From: Chloroflexota bacterium | GTDB taxonomy: Bacteria > Chloroflexota > Anaerolineae > Anaerolineales > Villigracilaceae | Assembly (NCBI GenBank): GCA_016213105.1 | Contig: JACRBN010000025.1 | Coordinates: 248,001-312,000 of the forward strand | DNA: 64,000 nt | Direction of reading: 5' to 3' | Shown: positions 1-7,989 of the stretch, one piece after another | How the letters are laid out: every line of letters starts with the position of its first letter | Numbering within the stretch: the stretch's first letter is position 1 | Position numbers and translations under genes: made by a program | The notes under the pieces: model-generated | The model's database searches: none | What the model was told of the DNA's origin: nothing | The model's input: the letters and a program-made list of their open reading frames with translations, nothing else

Positions 1-197
1 CCGCCGCGCTCGATGATGAAGTCATAGAATTTCATGGCGTGCTCACGTTCCTCGGCTTCCTGCACCCGCATCCAGTGCGCAAAGCCGGGCAGGCTGCGAT
101 CCTCGAGGTAGGCGGCCATCGAGAGGTAAAGGTAGGCGGAGAACAACTCCTTGTTGATCTGTTCGTTCATGGCGTCTTGCATGGCTTTTCCAATCAT
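1..197 (-). CDS. ftnA: Ferritin, non-heme (3' part beyond left edge)
   Basis: Iron-storage ferritin that oxidises Fe(II) and stores it in a 24-subunit shell in the cytoplasm. Only the first 65 or so residues are present; the rest lies left of the window. The visible part is the first helix of the four-helix bundle: the N-terminal [20 protein letters not shown] stretch carries the ferroxidase Glu, and the later [15 protein letters not shown] stretch carries the Glu-x-x-His ligand pair. The ATG at 197 is preceded by AAGGAG at a good distance, which fixes the start. It has its own upstream region with -10 boxes and appears monocistronic at the 5' side. High confidence in family; bacterial ferritin rather than heme bacterioferritin is judged from the EREHAMK wording. 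Confidence 0.9.
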   Translation of the reverse strand, partial: MIGKAMQDAMNEQINKELFSAYLYLSMAAYLEDRSLPGFAHWMRVQEAEEREHAMKFYDFIIERG

Positions 198-223
198 ACG
201 TGTCTCCTTGTTGAGTTACGGAT

Positions 224-295
224 ATTATACAAAGGCTGCCTCAGATTACATCGAAAGGACCATTAAATTATACAGGTATTCCGCGCCCGGTGAAC
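224..295 (-). promoter_or_regulatory. Promoter region of the ferritin gene
   Basis: Two perfect TATAAT hexamers occur on the minus strand, at 229-224 and 272-267. The distal one has a TGTTCA hexamer 18 bp upstream, ending near 291. Either could drive the ferritin gene starting at 197. No iron-box palindrome was recognised. Seen directly; function inferred. Confidence 0.5.
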
Positions 296-301
296 AGTCA
301 C

Positions 302-811
302 TTATGGACGGTTTATCCTCCACGAAGCGGAGCCGTCCCTTTGTTCCACAAGCTGCGCGCCCAGCTTTTCGAGCAGGCGGTTCGAAGCGGGATTTTTGAC
401 CGTGGTGGCCGTGACCGCCCGACAGAATGGATGCGTGAAGGCCCAGTCCACCAGCCCGCGGACGGCCTCCGTCATATAGCCCTTGTTCTGGAACCTGTGC
501 GCGATCCCGTACCCGATCTCGGTCGCGCCGCCCTCGTCGGGGAAGCCCTTGAAGCCGGCCAGTCCCGCGCCGGCGCGCTCCTCCTTCAGGACGATCAGCC
601 AGTAGGTGTACCACTCGTGCGTGGACGGGGCCGCCAGCTTCATCTTCCTGAGCTTCATCCCCAGCGCGCGCAGCACGGCCATGTCCACCACCTCGCGCGC
701 GAACGGAAAACCGAGGTCATTCTCGAAGGCGGGCAGGTTGTGCAGGCACAGGCCAAGCTGCCGCTCGGATAACGGGAGCAGACGCAGGCGGGGGGTTTCG
801 ATCATGCTCAT
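302..811 (-). CDS. GNAT family N-acetyltransferase (RimJ/RimL-like)
   Basis: Predicted acetyl-CoA-dependent N-acetyltransferase of 169 residues, the usual size for RimJ/RimL-type GNAT enzymes. The N-terminus MSMIETPRLRLLPLS is the classic ETxRLxLRxL opening of this branch; the acetyl-CoA-binding motif is seen as the EIGYGIAHRFQNKGYMTEAV segment near residues 97-116, followed by AVTATTVKNPASNRLLEKLG, where the Asn-x-x-Ser-x-x-x-x-x-Lys-x-G end of motif B is typical. Substrate is unknown: ribosomal protein, small amine or antibiotic are all possible. It lies 19 bp downstream of the ribose-phosphate pyrophosphokinase gene on the same strand and is probably co-transcribed. A start two codons later (MIET) is equally possible because no clear ribosome site separates them. 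Confidence 0.85.
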   Translation of the reverse strand: MSMIETPRLRLLPLSERQLGLCLHNLPAFENDLGFPFAREVVDMAVLRALGMKLRKMKLAAPSTHEWYTYWLIVLKEERAGAGLAGFKGFPDEGGATEIGYGIAHRFQNKGYMTEAVRGLVDWAFTHPFCRAVTATTVKNPASNRLLEKLGAQLVEQRDGSASWRINRP

Positions 812-830
812 TCAGGCGGCAGGGTGCGTT

Positions 831-1805
831 TCACTCACCGAACACGAACAAGTCGCTGATCGACTCGCGGTTGAAGTTGTGGCGGATGGCCTCGGCAAAG
901 ACCGGCGCAACCGATAACACCTTGAGTTTGGGATGCGTCTTCTCGGGCGGGATGTAGACCGTATCGGTCGTGACGATCTCGCTGATCTGCGGCACAGCCG
1001 CCAGCCGTTCGAGTCCGTTGCGGCTGAACACGCCGTGCGTGCAGATGACCATGATGTCCTCGACGCCCTCGTTGACCAGCACGCGGCTCAACTCCTCGAT
1101 GGAGCCGCCCGTGGCGATCTCGTCATCGTAGACCAGGGCGCGCTTGTGTCCGCGCACCTGGTTGCCGATCAACCCGCTGATGACGACCTCGGTATCCGAG
1201 ATGCGCTCCTTGTTGCCCGCCGCAACGGGCAGGTCGAGGGTGCGCGCAAAGCGCGCCGCGGACTTGGCCTGTCCCATGTCGGGCGCGACGATGATCGCCC
1301 CGCTCAGGTCATGCTGGGAGAGGTATTCCTTGAAAACAGGCCGGCTGCTTAGCGGGTCGGTGGGAACGCCGAAGAAGCCATGCACCTGCGGCGAATGGAA
1401 CATCATGCTCATCACGTGCGTGGCGCCGGCGGTCTTCAACAGGTCGGCCACCAGGCGGGCGGTGATGGAGATGCGCGGCGCGTCCTTTTTGTCCGAACGG
1501 CCGAAGGAGAAGTACGGGATGATGGCGTGGATCTCGGAGGCCGCCGCCCCGCGCGCGATGTCGATCATCATCAACAATTCCATCAGGTGATCGTTGACCG
1601 GCTGCGACAGCGACTGGACGATGTACACGCGGCGATAGCGCACGCTGGCGCCGAGCTGGATGTACATGTTGTCATTGCTAAAGCGCGTGATCTTGGTTTC
1701 ATCGAGGGGGACGCCCAGCTTCGCGGCAATGCTCTCCGCGAGATGGGGGTTGGAACTTCCGCTAAAGAAACGGACCTCCCCGGCAGCAATGGTTTCGTTT
1801 ATCAT
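831..1805 (-). CDS. prs: Ribose-phosphate pyrophosphokinase (PRPP synthetase), divergent
   Basis: Makes PRPP from ribose 5-phosphate and ATP for nucleotide, His and Trp synthesis. Length 324 residues fits the family. Landmarks in order: VRFFSGSSNPHLAESIA at the N-terminus, the IPYFSFGRSDKKDAPR region (canonical enzymes have IPYFGYARQDRK), the SPQVHGFFGVPTDPL segment, and the PRPP loop YDDEIATGGSIEEL near residues 221-234 (canonical VDDMIDTGGTI). The changes in flexible loop and PRPP loop make this a divergent or class-III-like member. ATG at 1805 has GGAG a few bases upstream. It heads a likely two-gene unit with the GNAT gene. Whether it is the organism's sole PRPP synthetase cannot be told here. 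Confidence 0.88.
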   Translation of the reverse strand: MINETIAAGEVRFFSGSSNPHLAESIAAKLGVPLDETKITRFSNDNMYIQLGASVRYRRVYIVQSLSQPVNDHLMELLMMIDIARGAAASEIHAIIPYFSFGRSDKKDAPRISITARLVADLLKTAGATHVMSMMFHSPQVHGFFGVPTDPLSSRPVFKEYLSQHDLSGAIIVAPDMGQAKSAARFARTLDLPVAAGNKERISDTEVVISGLIGNQVRGHKRALVYDDEIATGGSIEELSRVLVNEGVEDIMVICTHGVFSRNGLERLAAVPQISEIVTTDTVYIPPEKTHPKLKVLSVAPVFAEAIRHNFNRESISDLFVFGE

Positions 1806-1960
1806 GGTGTCTCCACTATCTTGCTTGTTCGATTGAACTCTTGCGAATGAAGGTCAATGGATCGTTCAGCCTCACAGGGATTTGGCCGCGGCAGAAGTTT
1901 CAGCGGGCCGTGGAGGCCGAAACGCCCATTTGTATATCAAAAACCCCGCCTGCGCAAGGG

Positions 1961-2491
1961 TCAGTCCTGCCCGCCCGGCCTGCGCTCGAAGATGGATTTG
2001 AAGCGTCCGTGGATCAGGCCGTTCGTCTGGGTGTAAGCATACCACGCAGTGCCCAATCCGCTCAACAGGCCGAATCCGCCAAACAGGAGGCGGCCCACGA
2101 ATTCGTTCCCCTGTCCGCGCACGGAGACGGGACCCGCTCCGACCGAGGATTGGAACTCATGCTCGCCCGGGCCAAAGCCCGCCCACAGCAACACACCCGA
2201 AAAGGCGACCATCACGGCCAGCACCAGCAGGAACTGGATCCACTGCATAACGGGCAGGCGCAATTCCCCGGTGGAGAAGATCATGCCCATCAACATCAGG
2301 AAACCCGCCAGGAAGAAGACCAGCCCGGCCGCGGTGATAACGGGCCGCGGCGCTTTGAAATTTTCCTCGGGGAAAGGGAGGAGGTTGGTGGAAATCAGGA
2401 TAATGAACAACCCCGTCCCCAGGATTATCAACGCCATGAGCGCACCAACACAGCCGCCCACCCAGCCCGGAAGCTGCTTCTTTTCATCCAT
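1961..2491 (-). CDS. Hypothetical integral membrane protein (about 176 aa)
   Basis: No family recognised. The protein has a charged start (MDEKKQLPG) followed by three clear hydrophobic helices at about residues 10-32, 48-70 and 78-100, a polar external or internal loop (EFQSSVGAGPVSVRG), and a weaker glycine-rich helix near 137-155 before a basic C-terminus. The start at 2491 is chosen over an upstream in-frame codon because AAGGAAG precedes it directly and it lies 2 bp after the stop of the preceding gene. It is the last of four tightly packed genes (Nudix, two small paralogues, this one), so a shared membrane-related role is likely but undefined. Confidence 0.7.
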   Translation of the reverse strand: MDEKKQLPGWVGGCVGALMALIILGTGLFIILISTNLLPFPEENFKAPRPVITAAGLVFFLAGFLMLMGMIFSTGELRLPVMQWIQFLLVLAVMVAFSGVLLWAGFGPGEHEFQSSVGAGPVSVRGQGNEFVGRLLFGGFGLLSGLGTAWYAYTQTNGLIHGRFKSIFERRPGGQD

Positions 2492-2493
2492 CG

Positions 2494-2757
2494 TTACTTC
2501 CTTTTTGGGGTGAACCACTCCACGACCAACGCGCCGACTATGTACCAGATCAGGAGGTCCGCGGCCAGGCCGCCCCAGCGCACCTCCGTGCAGGGATCGA
2601 TGGCGGGACCGCAGTTGTAAGTCGCAACCGTGGCGAAGAACGGCGCCCCGAACGGATGAATATCGCTGATGCCGATGAATTTCCAGTAATAGCCGCTGAC
2701 CAGAAACAACGCAACCGCCAGGACGATCTTGACGAGGTTGGGCTTCAGGAATCTCAT
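2494..2757 (-). CDS. Small two-helix membrane protein, paralogue of its upstream neighbour
   Basis: An 87-residue protein of unknown function. It opens with MRFLKPNLVKIVLAVALFLV, nearly the same pattern as the preceding gene (MLKFLKPSLLKIVVALVLFL), so the two are tandem duplicates that have diverged in the middle loop. A first hydrophobic helix lies at about residues 8-24 and a second near 65-80 (ADLLIWYIVGALVVEWF); the loop carries two cysteines (YNCGPAIDPC) as in the paralogue. The ATG at 2757 overlaps the previous stop as ATGA and is preceded by GAAGGA, arguing for translational coupling. Confidence 0.75.
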   Translation of the reverse strand: MRFLKPNLVKIVLAVALFLVSGYYWKFIGISDIHPFGAPFFATVATYNCGPAIDPCTEVRWGGLAADLLIWYIVGALVVEWFTPKRK

Positions 2758-3029
2758 GGTTTCCTTCTCCATCTCTGAATCAACTCAACCCCAAAGGCGC
2801 TGACTAGATACCAGAAAACGATATCCAGCGCAAAGTTGACGTTGTTGAACTCGGAGCAATTCTGTCCCACCTGGCAGGGACCCCAGACCGTGAAATAGGT
2901 CAGCGGCACGCCGTGGAAGGAGGCGTCCATGATGAACATGTTCTTCAAGCCCCACAGCCAGGTCAGGCCGAGGAACAGGACGAGGGCGACGACGATCTTG
3001 AGCAGGGAGGGTTTGAGAAATTTCAACAT
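2754..3029 (-). CDS. Small two-helix membrane protein, paralogue of its downstream neighbour
   Basis: A 91-residue protein of unknown function with hydrophobic helices at about residues 8-27 and 66-82 and an intervening loop with two cysteines (GPCQVGQNC). The conserved FLKPxLxKIV opening, the loop cysteines and the DxxxWYxVxAxxVE ending are shared with the next gene, which marks a tandem duplication. It starts 6 bp after the Nudix gene stop, with GAGGT upstream of the ATG at 3029, so it belongs to the same transcription unit. Confidence 0.75.
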   Translation of the reverse strand: MLKFLKPSLLKIVVALVLFLGLTWLWGLKNMFIMDASFHGVPLTYFTVWGPCQVGQNCSEFNNVNFALDIVFWYLVSAFGVELIQRWRRKP

Positions 3030-3035
3030 AATACC

Positions 3036-3437
3036 TCAATGATAGGAATTCCCCTCCAGCAAATGCTGGAAGGGGAGAAAGAGTGGCTGGGGCAGGTCGG
3101 TCCAAGCGAACCAGCCCACTTCAGAGGATTCATACTTTGCGTTGACGATGGGCTCGCCGCCCGCATATCGGCCCTCCATCCAGATGGAGATGTAATGTTT
3201 GCCTTCCTGTTCGAAGACATCGTTCGTCAGCGCCTTGAATTTGACCTCGCTGATGTCGAGGTTCGTCTCTTCCTTGAGTTCACGGATCGCGCATTGCTCA
3301 GGCGTTTCCCCATAATCCAAATGCCCGCCCGGCGTGGACCAGGTCCCGGCACCATGCACATTCCTTCGTTTCAGAAGCAGGACTTCCTTACCTTTGGTAA
3401 TGATGACAGCCACCCCGACGCTGACGTATTTTTCCAT
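3036..3437 (-). CDS. Nudix hydrolase
   Basis: Hydrolyses a nucleoside diphosphate linked to another moiety. The Nudix box GX5EX7REUXEEXGU is seen as GHLDYGETPEQCAIRELKEE at about residues 37-57, with the expected REXXEE metal ligands. The protein is 133 residues long. The region after the box (SIWMEGRYAGGEPIV) is typical of the ADP-ribose/8-oxo-dGTP-like small Nudix proteins, but the substrate cannot be read from sequence. GGAGAGG precedes the ATG at 3437. It is first in a four-gene run with small membrane proteins. Confidence 0.9.
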   Translation of the reverse strand: MEKYVSVGVAVIITKGKEVLLLKRRNVHGAGTWSTPGGHLDYGETPEQCAIRELKEETNLDISEVKFKALTNDVFEQEGKHYISIWMEGRYAGGEPIVNAKYESSEVGWFAWTDLPQPLFLPFQHLLEGNSYH

Positions 3438-3462
3438 ATAACCTCTCCGCTGGAGGAATGTT

Positions 3463-3487
3463 GGTCGGGCTTGCGGCCCGGCCTTTT
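3463..3487. repeat. GC-rich hairpin followed by T-run
   Basis: GGTCGGGC-TTGC-GGCCCGGCC forms an 8-bp stem with one G-T pair and is followed on the plus strand by TTTTT. It lies upstream of the Nudix gene and no plus-strand gene precedes it, so it is more likely one of the dispersed palindromes of this genome than a functional terminator. Confidence 0.4.
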
Positions 3488-3641
3488 TGTTTCCGATGCT
3501 GGTGCTGGTTATAGCTCATTCAGCCGTCCAGAAAATCCCCTATTTGTCAGATAAAACTCAACCACTGAGGCATGGAGACACTGAGGAAATTAGTGCTGGC
3601 TCCATGCGCTCAGCGGACTCAGTCATGGAAAAGCTTTTGGC

Positions 3642-5369
3642 TTACCCTCTCTTCTTCAGCCACTTCAATAACTTATCCGTCGACCAGCAGTTGATCACGT
3701 CGGCCTTGGTCAGCCAGGCGCGGCGGGCAATGGCCACGCCGTAGAAGAGATTGTCGAAATCCTGCTCGGAGTGCGAGTCGGTGTTGATGCTGATCGGGAT
3801 GCCCATCTCTTTCGCGCAGCGGGCGTACACGTCGTCCAAATCGAGGCGGGCGGGATGGGCATTGATCTCCAGTGCCACGCCCGTTTCCGCGGCGGCGTTG
3901 AGCACGGCGTCCATGTCCAAATCCGCGCCTTCGCGTTCGGGGATCAGCCGTCCCGTGGGGTGGCCGATGATGTCCACGTGCGGGTTGCGGATGGCGTTGA
4001 GCAAACGCTGGGTGACCTTCTCGCGCGGCTGGCGCAGGGAGGTGTGTAATGAGGCCAGCACCAGGTCGAGCGAGGCCAGAAATTCATCGGGGTAATCCAG
4101 CGCGCCGTCGGCCTTGATCTCGACCTCGGTGGCGTGCAGGACAAGAATCTCATCGCCAAGTTGCTTTTGGATTTTCTTGATCTCGGCGGCCTGTTTCTTG
4201 TGATCGTCCATGCTCAGGCCGCCCGTCACGCCCAGGCTGACCGAATGGTCGGTGAAGGCGATGACCTGCATGCCGCGTTTCGCCGCCGCGCGCGCCATTT
4301 CGAGCATCGTCAGTTTTCCGTCGCTCCAGGTGGAGTGGGTTTGCAGGTCGGCCTTAATGTCTTTGACTTCGATCAGCTTCGGGAGTTTGCCTGCTTTGGC
4401 CGCCGCCACCTCGCCGCGATCCTCGCGCAGTTCGGGCGGGATCCACGGCAGGCCGAGCGTTTCGTAGACTTCCTTTTCGGTGGCGCACAAAATCTCGCCG
4501 CTGCCGTCGGTGCGGGTCAGCGCATGTTCCGAGAGCGAGAGTCCCTTGGCCAGCGCGATCTGCCGCAACTGCACGTTGTGATCCTTCGAGCCGGTCGCGT
4601 ATTGCAGGGCCGTGCCGAACTTCTCGGGCGGATGCACCCAAACCTGCGCCCGCACCCCGTCGCTGAACTCGATGCTGGCCTTGGTCTCGCCCTTACCCAG
4701 CACGCGGCTGACGCCTGGCAGGTTGACGAAGGCCTCCATCACCGGCGCGGATTCCTGCGCCGCGACGAGGATGTCCAGATCGCCGACAGTGGAGCGCATC
4801 CGCCTCAGGCTGCCGGCCGGTTCCGCCGCGACGAATCCGTCCACGCCTTCGAGCACGCGGATGATCTCCTGCGCCAGCGGGTAGGCCCGTCCAAGCGGAA
4901 TCCGCCCGGAGCGGCGGGAGAGCGAGGCAATCCCTTCGAGGATGGCCGCCTCCGATTTGGCGCCCATCCCAGGCAGGCCGCGCAGTTTCCCCTCTTTGGC
5001 GGCGGTTTCCAGTTCTGCGAGAGTCGTGATGTTCAGCGTCTTCCAGATCAACGCGATTTTCTTGGGTCCCAGCCCCGGCACTTGCAGCCAGCCTGCCAGA
5101 CTCTCGGGCACTTCCGCTTTGAGCTTTTCCAGAAATTCGAGTTTGCCTGTGGTGAGCAGTTCATCGATCTTCTCGGCGATGGCCTTGCCCACGCCGGGGA
5201 TCTCGCGCAGTTTGCCCTCTTTCCAATATTCACTGGTCTCGCGCGGCAGGCTGGCGAGACTCTCCGCCGCCTTGCGATAAGCCAGGATGACGTAAATGAC
5301 TTCACCCTTGATCTCCACTAAATTTCCGATCAGGGTGAACGTATCGGCCAATTGACGGTTGTTCAGCAT
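3642..5369 (-). CDS. polX: DNA polymerase X family protein with PHP domain (PolX-like)
   Basis: Repair-type family X polymerase with a C-terminal PHP nuclease domain; 575 residues, the usual bacterial PolX length. Helix-hairpin-helix motifs occur near residues 50-150 (IPGVGKAIAEKI, VPGLGPKKIALI, LPGMGAKSEAAI). The palm has AGSLRRMRSTVGDLDILVA, giving the first two catalytic Asp residues in GDLD. The strand that normally supplies the third Asp (VDLRVVPPE in relatives) reads AQVWVHPPE here, so that carboxylate is replaced by Gln and polymerase activity is doubtful. The PHP domain starts at about residue 335 with DLQTHSTWSDGK and continues with IAFTDHS. The start MLNNRQ at 5369 is chosen because AGAGGAG precedes it; the longer reading upstream is non-coding. 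Monocistronic. Confidence 0.9.
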   Translation of the reverse strand: MLNNRQLADTFTLIGNLVEIKGEVIYVILAYRKAAESLASLPRETSEYWKEGKLREIPGVGKAIAEKIDELLTTGKLEFLEKLKAEVPESLAGWLQVPGLGPKKIALIWKTLNITTLAELETAAKEGKLRGLPGMGAKSEAAILEGIASLSRRSGRIPLGRAYPLAQEIIRVLEGVDGFVAAEPAGSLRRMRSTVGDLDILVAAQESAPVMEAFVNLPGVSRVLGKGETKASIEFSDGVRAQVWVHPPEKFGTALQYATGSKDHNVQLRQIALAKGLSLSEHALTRTDGSGEILCATEKEVYETLGLPWIPPELREDRGEVAAAKAGKLPKLIEVKDIKADLQTHSTWSDGKLTMLEMARAAAKRGMQVIAFTDHSVSLGVTGGLSMDDHKKQAAEIKKIQKQLGDEILVLHATEVEIKADGALDYPDEFLASLDLVLASLHTSLRQPREKVTQRLLNAIRNPHVDIIGHPTGRLIPEREGADLDMDAVLNAAAETGVALEINAHPARLDLDDVYARCAKEMGIPISINTDSHSEQDFDNLFYGVAIARRAWLTKADVINCWSTDKLLKWLKKRG

Positions 5370-5422
5370 GATTTGCGCTCCTCTAAAACGTGTGATCCAA
5401 GGGCAAATTATACGCCAAGCCC

Positions 5423-5567
5423 CCTGTCCGGACCCGCATGGGTCGGCTGCAAAGGGAGCCATTTTGGCGGAAACAGGTTCAATCAGAGCCGAAAGCGGGA
5501 ACCTACAAAAAAGTCGGGTGGGATTAATGGTATTCACAGAAAGCCCCTGGAAAGGGCTTTTTTTGTT
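5423..5567 (+). ncRNA. Candidate structured RNA ending in an intrinsic terminator
   Basis: This lies in the 408-bp gap between the divergent polX (5369) and the secreted-protein gene (5778), which holds no ORF of note. CCTGT (5423-5427) can pair with ACAGG (5473-5477), enclosing two hairpins (ACCC/GGGT at 5432-5443 and GGCT/AGCC at 5445-5460). AGGTTC (5475-5480) can instead pair with GAACCT (5499-5504), sharing bases with ACAGG, so the two folds exclude each other. A terminator follows at 5540-5564. This is riboswitch-like or sRNA-like architecture; no known class was recognised. Confidence 0.35.
5540..5564 (+). terminator. Intrinsic terminator in the 5778 gene leader
   Basis: AAAGCCC (5540-5546) pairs with GGGCTTT (5554-5560), running into seven T residues (5558-5564). 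It lies about 215 bp before the start of the secreted-protein gene and has no plus-strand ORF upstream, so it is either a premature terminator in that gene's leader or the end of a small RNA. An 8-bp inverted repeat, GTGGGATT at 5518-5525 and AATCCCAC at 5580-5587, encloses it. Confidence 0.6.
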
Positions 5568-5777
5568 CACCAAATTCAGAATCCCACTTTTCCATTCTGT
5601 CGAGTTAACAGGTCTGTAGGCGCTTTTAGTACTCCGGTCCTATGCAGTGACTTCCTTCACAAACCATAATACAGGCTGACAAGGCGAGAGCCCTTTATCA
5701 GCGGACTGCCGGGTTGCAGTCAAAAAAATGAGGAGGTCTGTCCGGTTCGTTTTGGCAGATTTTCCACCAGGAGAAAA

Positions 5778-7898
5778 ATGAAACTTCCATTCCAGCGCTT
5801 CCTGAGCATCCTTGCCGGTTTAACCTTGGTTTTTGGGAGCACCTTCACGGTCAGCGCCGCCAGAGAGGCGCAATCCACAGGTACCCTGTACGTATCCAGC
5901 ACGGGCAGCGGGACCAGCTGCACCCAGGCCGCGCCCTGTTCGATGAGCACGGGCGCAAAGAACCTGGCGGCCGGCAAGACCCTGTTCCTGCTGCCCGGGA
6001 ACTACAATGCCGCCCTGCAAATTACCAAATCGGGCACGGCCGCCCAGCCGATCAAGGTCAACGGGCCGGCCAGCGTCAAGGGGGTTACCGTCACAGGCTC
6101 TTACGTGGAACTGACGAATTTGGAGATCGCAGGCGCCACGGGGCACGGGATCGCGATCAGCGGCAAGCACATCAAATTCAGCAATTTCTCGGTGCATGAC
6201 AACGTCAATGAAAACAAGAGCGGTTCCGCCTGCACGGGCACGGGGTCATGGGGCTCCGGGCTGAAGGTCTCGGTCGGCGGCGAGGACGTGCAGATCTCGA
6301 ACGGCCAGGTCTTCCACAATTGCGGCGAGGGACTGGCCGTCACGCGCGGGATCAACGTCACCATTTCGAACGTGACCGCCTACGACAATTTCAGCGCCAA
6401 CTTCTACATCGACAACAGCAAACAGGTCACGCTGCAAAAAAGTTTTTCGTACTGCACCAGCGACTCGAACTATTACCGCTCCGGGCAGCCGGCCAGCGGG
6501 ATCCTGATCGGTGAGGAGTACTACTCGGGCTGGGGCGGCCAGCTTTCGAACCTGACCATCGTCAACAATATTTCCTATGGCTGCAAGGGCCTGAACTTCT
6601 ACGGCGTGGAATCCGGGGTGCCCAATGGCGGCCTGGTGGGCGCGCTCATCGCGCACAATACCATCTGGAACGTGTACGCTGGCGGAAAGGCCATCTCGAT
6701 CAGCAGCCAGCCCGCCAACAGCGACATCGTCATCGGGAACAATCTCGTGGGCGGCGCCATCGCCCCCGCCAACGCCACCGTGGTCAAGAACCAATCCACC
6801 GCGAACTTCCTCAGCACCCCGGGCTATACCCTGGCCTCGTTCCTGCCCGCGCAGACCTCGCCGGGCGTCAACGCAGGCGCCACGCTGGGAGTCGCCGTCG
6901 ACATCAACAGCCGCACCCGCGACACCCTGCCCGACGTGGGCGCATGGGAATCCACGAACAGCCCGACGACGGTCACGCCGTCCTCCCCCACCCCGACCAA
7001 AACCGCCGTCAAAACCGCCACCGCCACCCGAACGTCGGCTCCCACCCTGAAGCCGCCCACGCCGACCGCGTCGGGCCAGACGGCCACTCCCATCCACCGC
7101 GGCGTCACCGTCCTGGACCTGCGCATCGCCGCGGGCAACGACGACGCCGAGGAAGGCGCCTCGGGCAGTGTCTACCTCGACAGCAGCGACCTGGAACTAA
7201 TCTACGACTCCAGCCTGCAGGTGATCGGCCTGCGCTTTACGGGCGTCAAACTGCCCGCGGGCGCCACGATCGTGAACGCCTACCTCCAGTTCAAGGTGGA
7301 CGAGACCTCCTCCACGGCCGTGAACCTGTCCATCCAGGGCGAGGCCAGCCCGAACGCCGCCGCCTTTTCGAGCGCCGCCCACGACCTGTCCATGCGGGCG
7401 CGCACGGCAGCCTCCACCGCGTGGACGCCTCCCGCCTGGCCGACCGCCAACGCAAGCGGCCTGGATCAACGCACGCCCGACCTGTCCCCCGTGATCCAGG
7501 AGATCGTGAACCAGGCCGGCTGGGCCTCTGGAAATGCGCTGGCCCTCGTCATCACGGGCAGCAGCAACAAACGGGTGGCGCAGGCCTTCGAAGGCAGCGC
7601 CGCGGGAGCGCCCCTGCTGCACATCGAATATACCGCGGGCGGACTCCTGCCCGAGCAATTGACCACCCCGACCTCCACGCCGTCACCCGTCAGTTCGCCC
7701 ACCGCCACAGCGACGGATATCGTCACGGCCACGCCCTCCCCGACCAGCACGCCTGCCCCCACAGACACCCCCGCGCCGACGGAGACTCCCGAACCGACGG
7801 GGACACCCTTCCCCACCGAAACGCCCCTGCCGACCGAAACCTCGACCGAGGTGCTCCCGCCGACCGAGCCTGTCACGCCCACCCCCACTGCGCCATAG
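5778..7898 (+). CDS. Secreted beta-helix protein with Thr/Pro linkers
   Basis: A 706-residue exported protein. Residues 1-27 form a signal peptide ending at VSA-A. Residues about 35-390 look like a right-handed parallel beta-helix (repeated short strands such as VTGSYVELTNLEIAG, GINVTISNVTAYDNF, DIVIGNNLVGG), the fold of pectate-lyase-like polysaccharide-binding or -cleaving proteins. A Thr/Pro linker (about 393-440) leads to a second beta-rich domain (443-640: LRIAAGNDDAEEG ... LPAGATIVNAYLQFKVDE), which resembles the DNRLRE-type cell-surface module, and then a 60-residue Thr/Pro tail with no membrane anchor. AGGAG precedes the ATG at 5778. Catalytic residues were not identified, so an enzymatic role is not claimed. 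A long leader with a terminator lies upstream. Confidence 0.8.
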   Translation: MKLPFQRFLSILAGLTLVFGSTFTVSAAREAQSTGTLYVSSTGSGTSCTQAAPCSMSTGAKNLAAGKTLFLLPGNYNAALQITKSGTAAQPIKVNGPASVKGVTVTGSYVELTNLEIAGATGHGIAISGKHIKFSNFSVHDNVNENKSGSACTGTGSWGSGLKVSVGGEDVQISNGQVFHNCGEGLAVTRGINVTISNVTAYDNFSANFYIDNSKQVTLQKSFSYCTSDSNYYRSGQPASGILIGEEYYSGWGGQLSNLTIVNNISYGCKGLNFYGVESGVPNGGLVGALIAHNTIWNVYAGGKAISISSQPANSDIVIGNNLVGGAIAPANATVVKNQSTANFLSTPGYTLASFLPAQTSPGVNAGATLGVAVDINSRTRDTLPDVGAWESTNSPTTVTPSSPTPTKTAVKTATATRTSAPTLKPPTPTASGQTATPIHRGVTVLDLRIAAGNDDAEEGASGSVYLDSSDLELIYDSSLQVIGLRFTGVKLPAGATIVNAYLQFKVDETSSTAVNLSIQGEASPNAAAFSSAAHDLSMRARTAASTAWTPPAWPTANASGLDQRTPDLSPVIQEIVNQAGWASGNALALVITGSSNKRVAQAFEGSAAGAPLLHIEYTAGGLLPEQLTTPTSTPSPVSSPTATATDIVTATPSPTSTPAPTDTPAPTETPEPTGTPFPTETPLPTETSTEVLPPTEPVTPTPTAP

Positions 7899-7923
7899 GC
7901 ACACGAGCGCGCTAAAAGAATCA

Positions 7924-7961
7924 ACAGGACGGCCTCCCGTCTCGGCGGGAGGCCGTCCTGT
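7924..7961. terminator. Bidirectional terminator between convergent genes
   Basis: A perfect 16-bp stem (7924-7939 with 7946-7961) and a 6-base loop. It sits between the plus-strand secreted-protein gene ending at 7898 and the minus-strand transporter gene ending at 7990. Only modest T-runs follow on each side (TATTC on plus, TTGATTCTTTT on minus). Confidence 0.75.
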
Positions 7962-7989
7962 ATTCATCCTAAAACTGGAACTTATTTTT

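Noticed and set aside
4134-5321. Long plus-strand frame opposite polX
   Set aside because: It is antisense to PolX coding sequence, has no ribosome site and translates to low-complexity His/Arg/Gly sequence.
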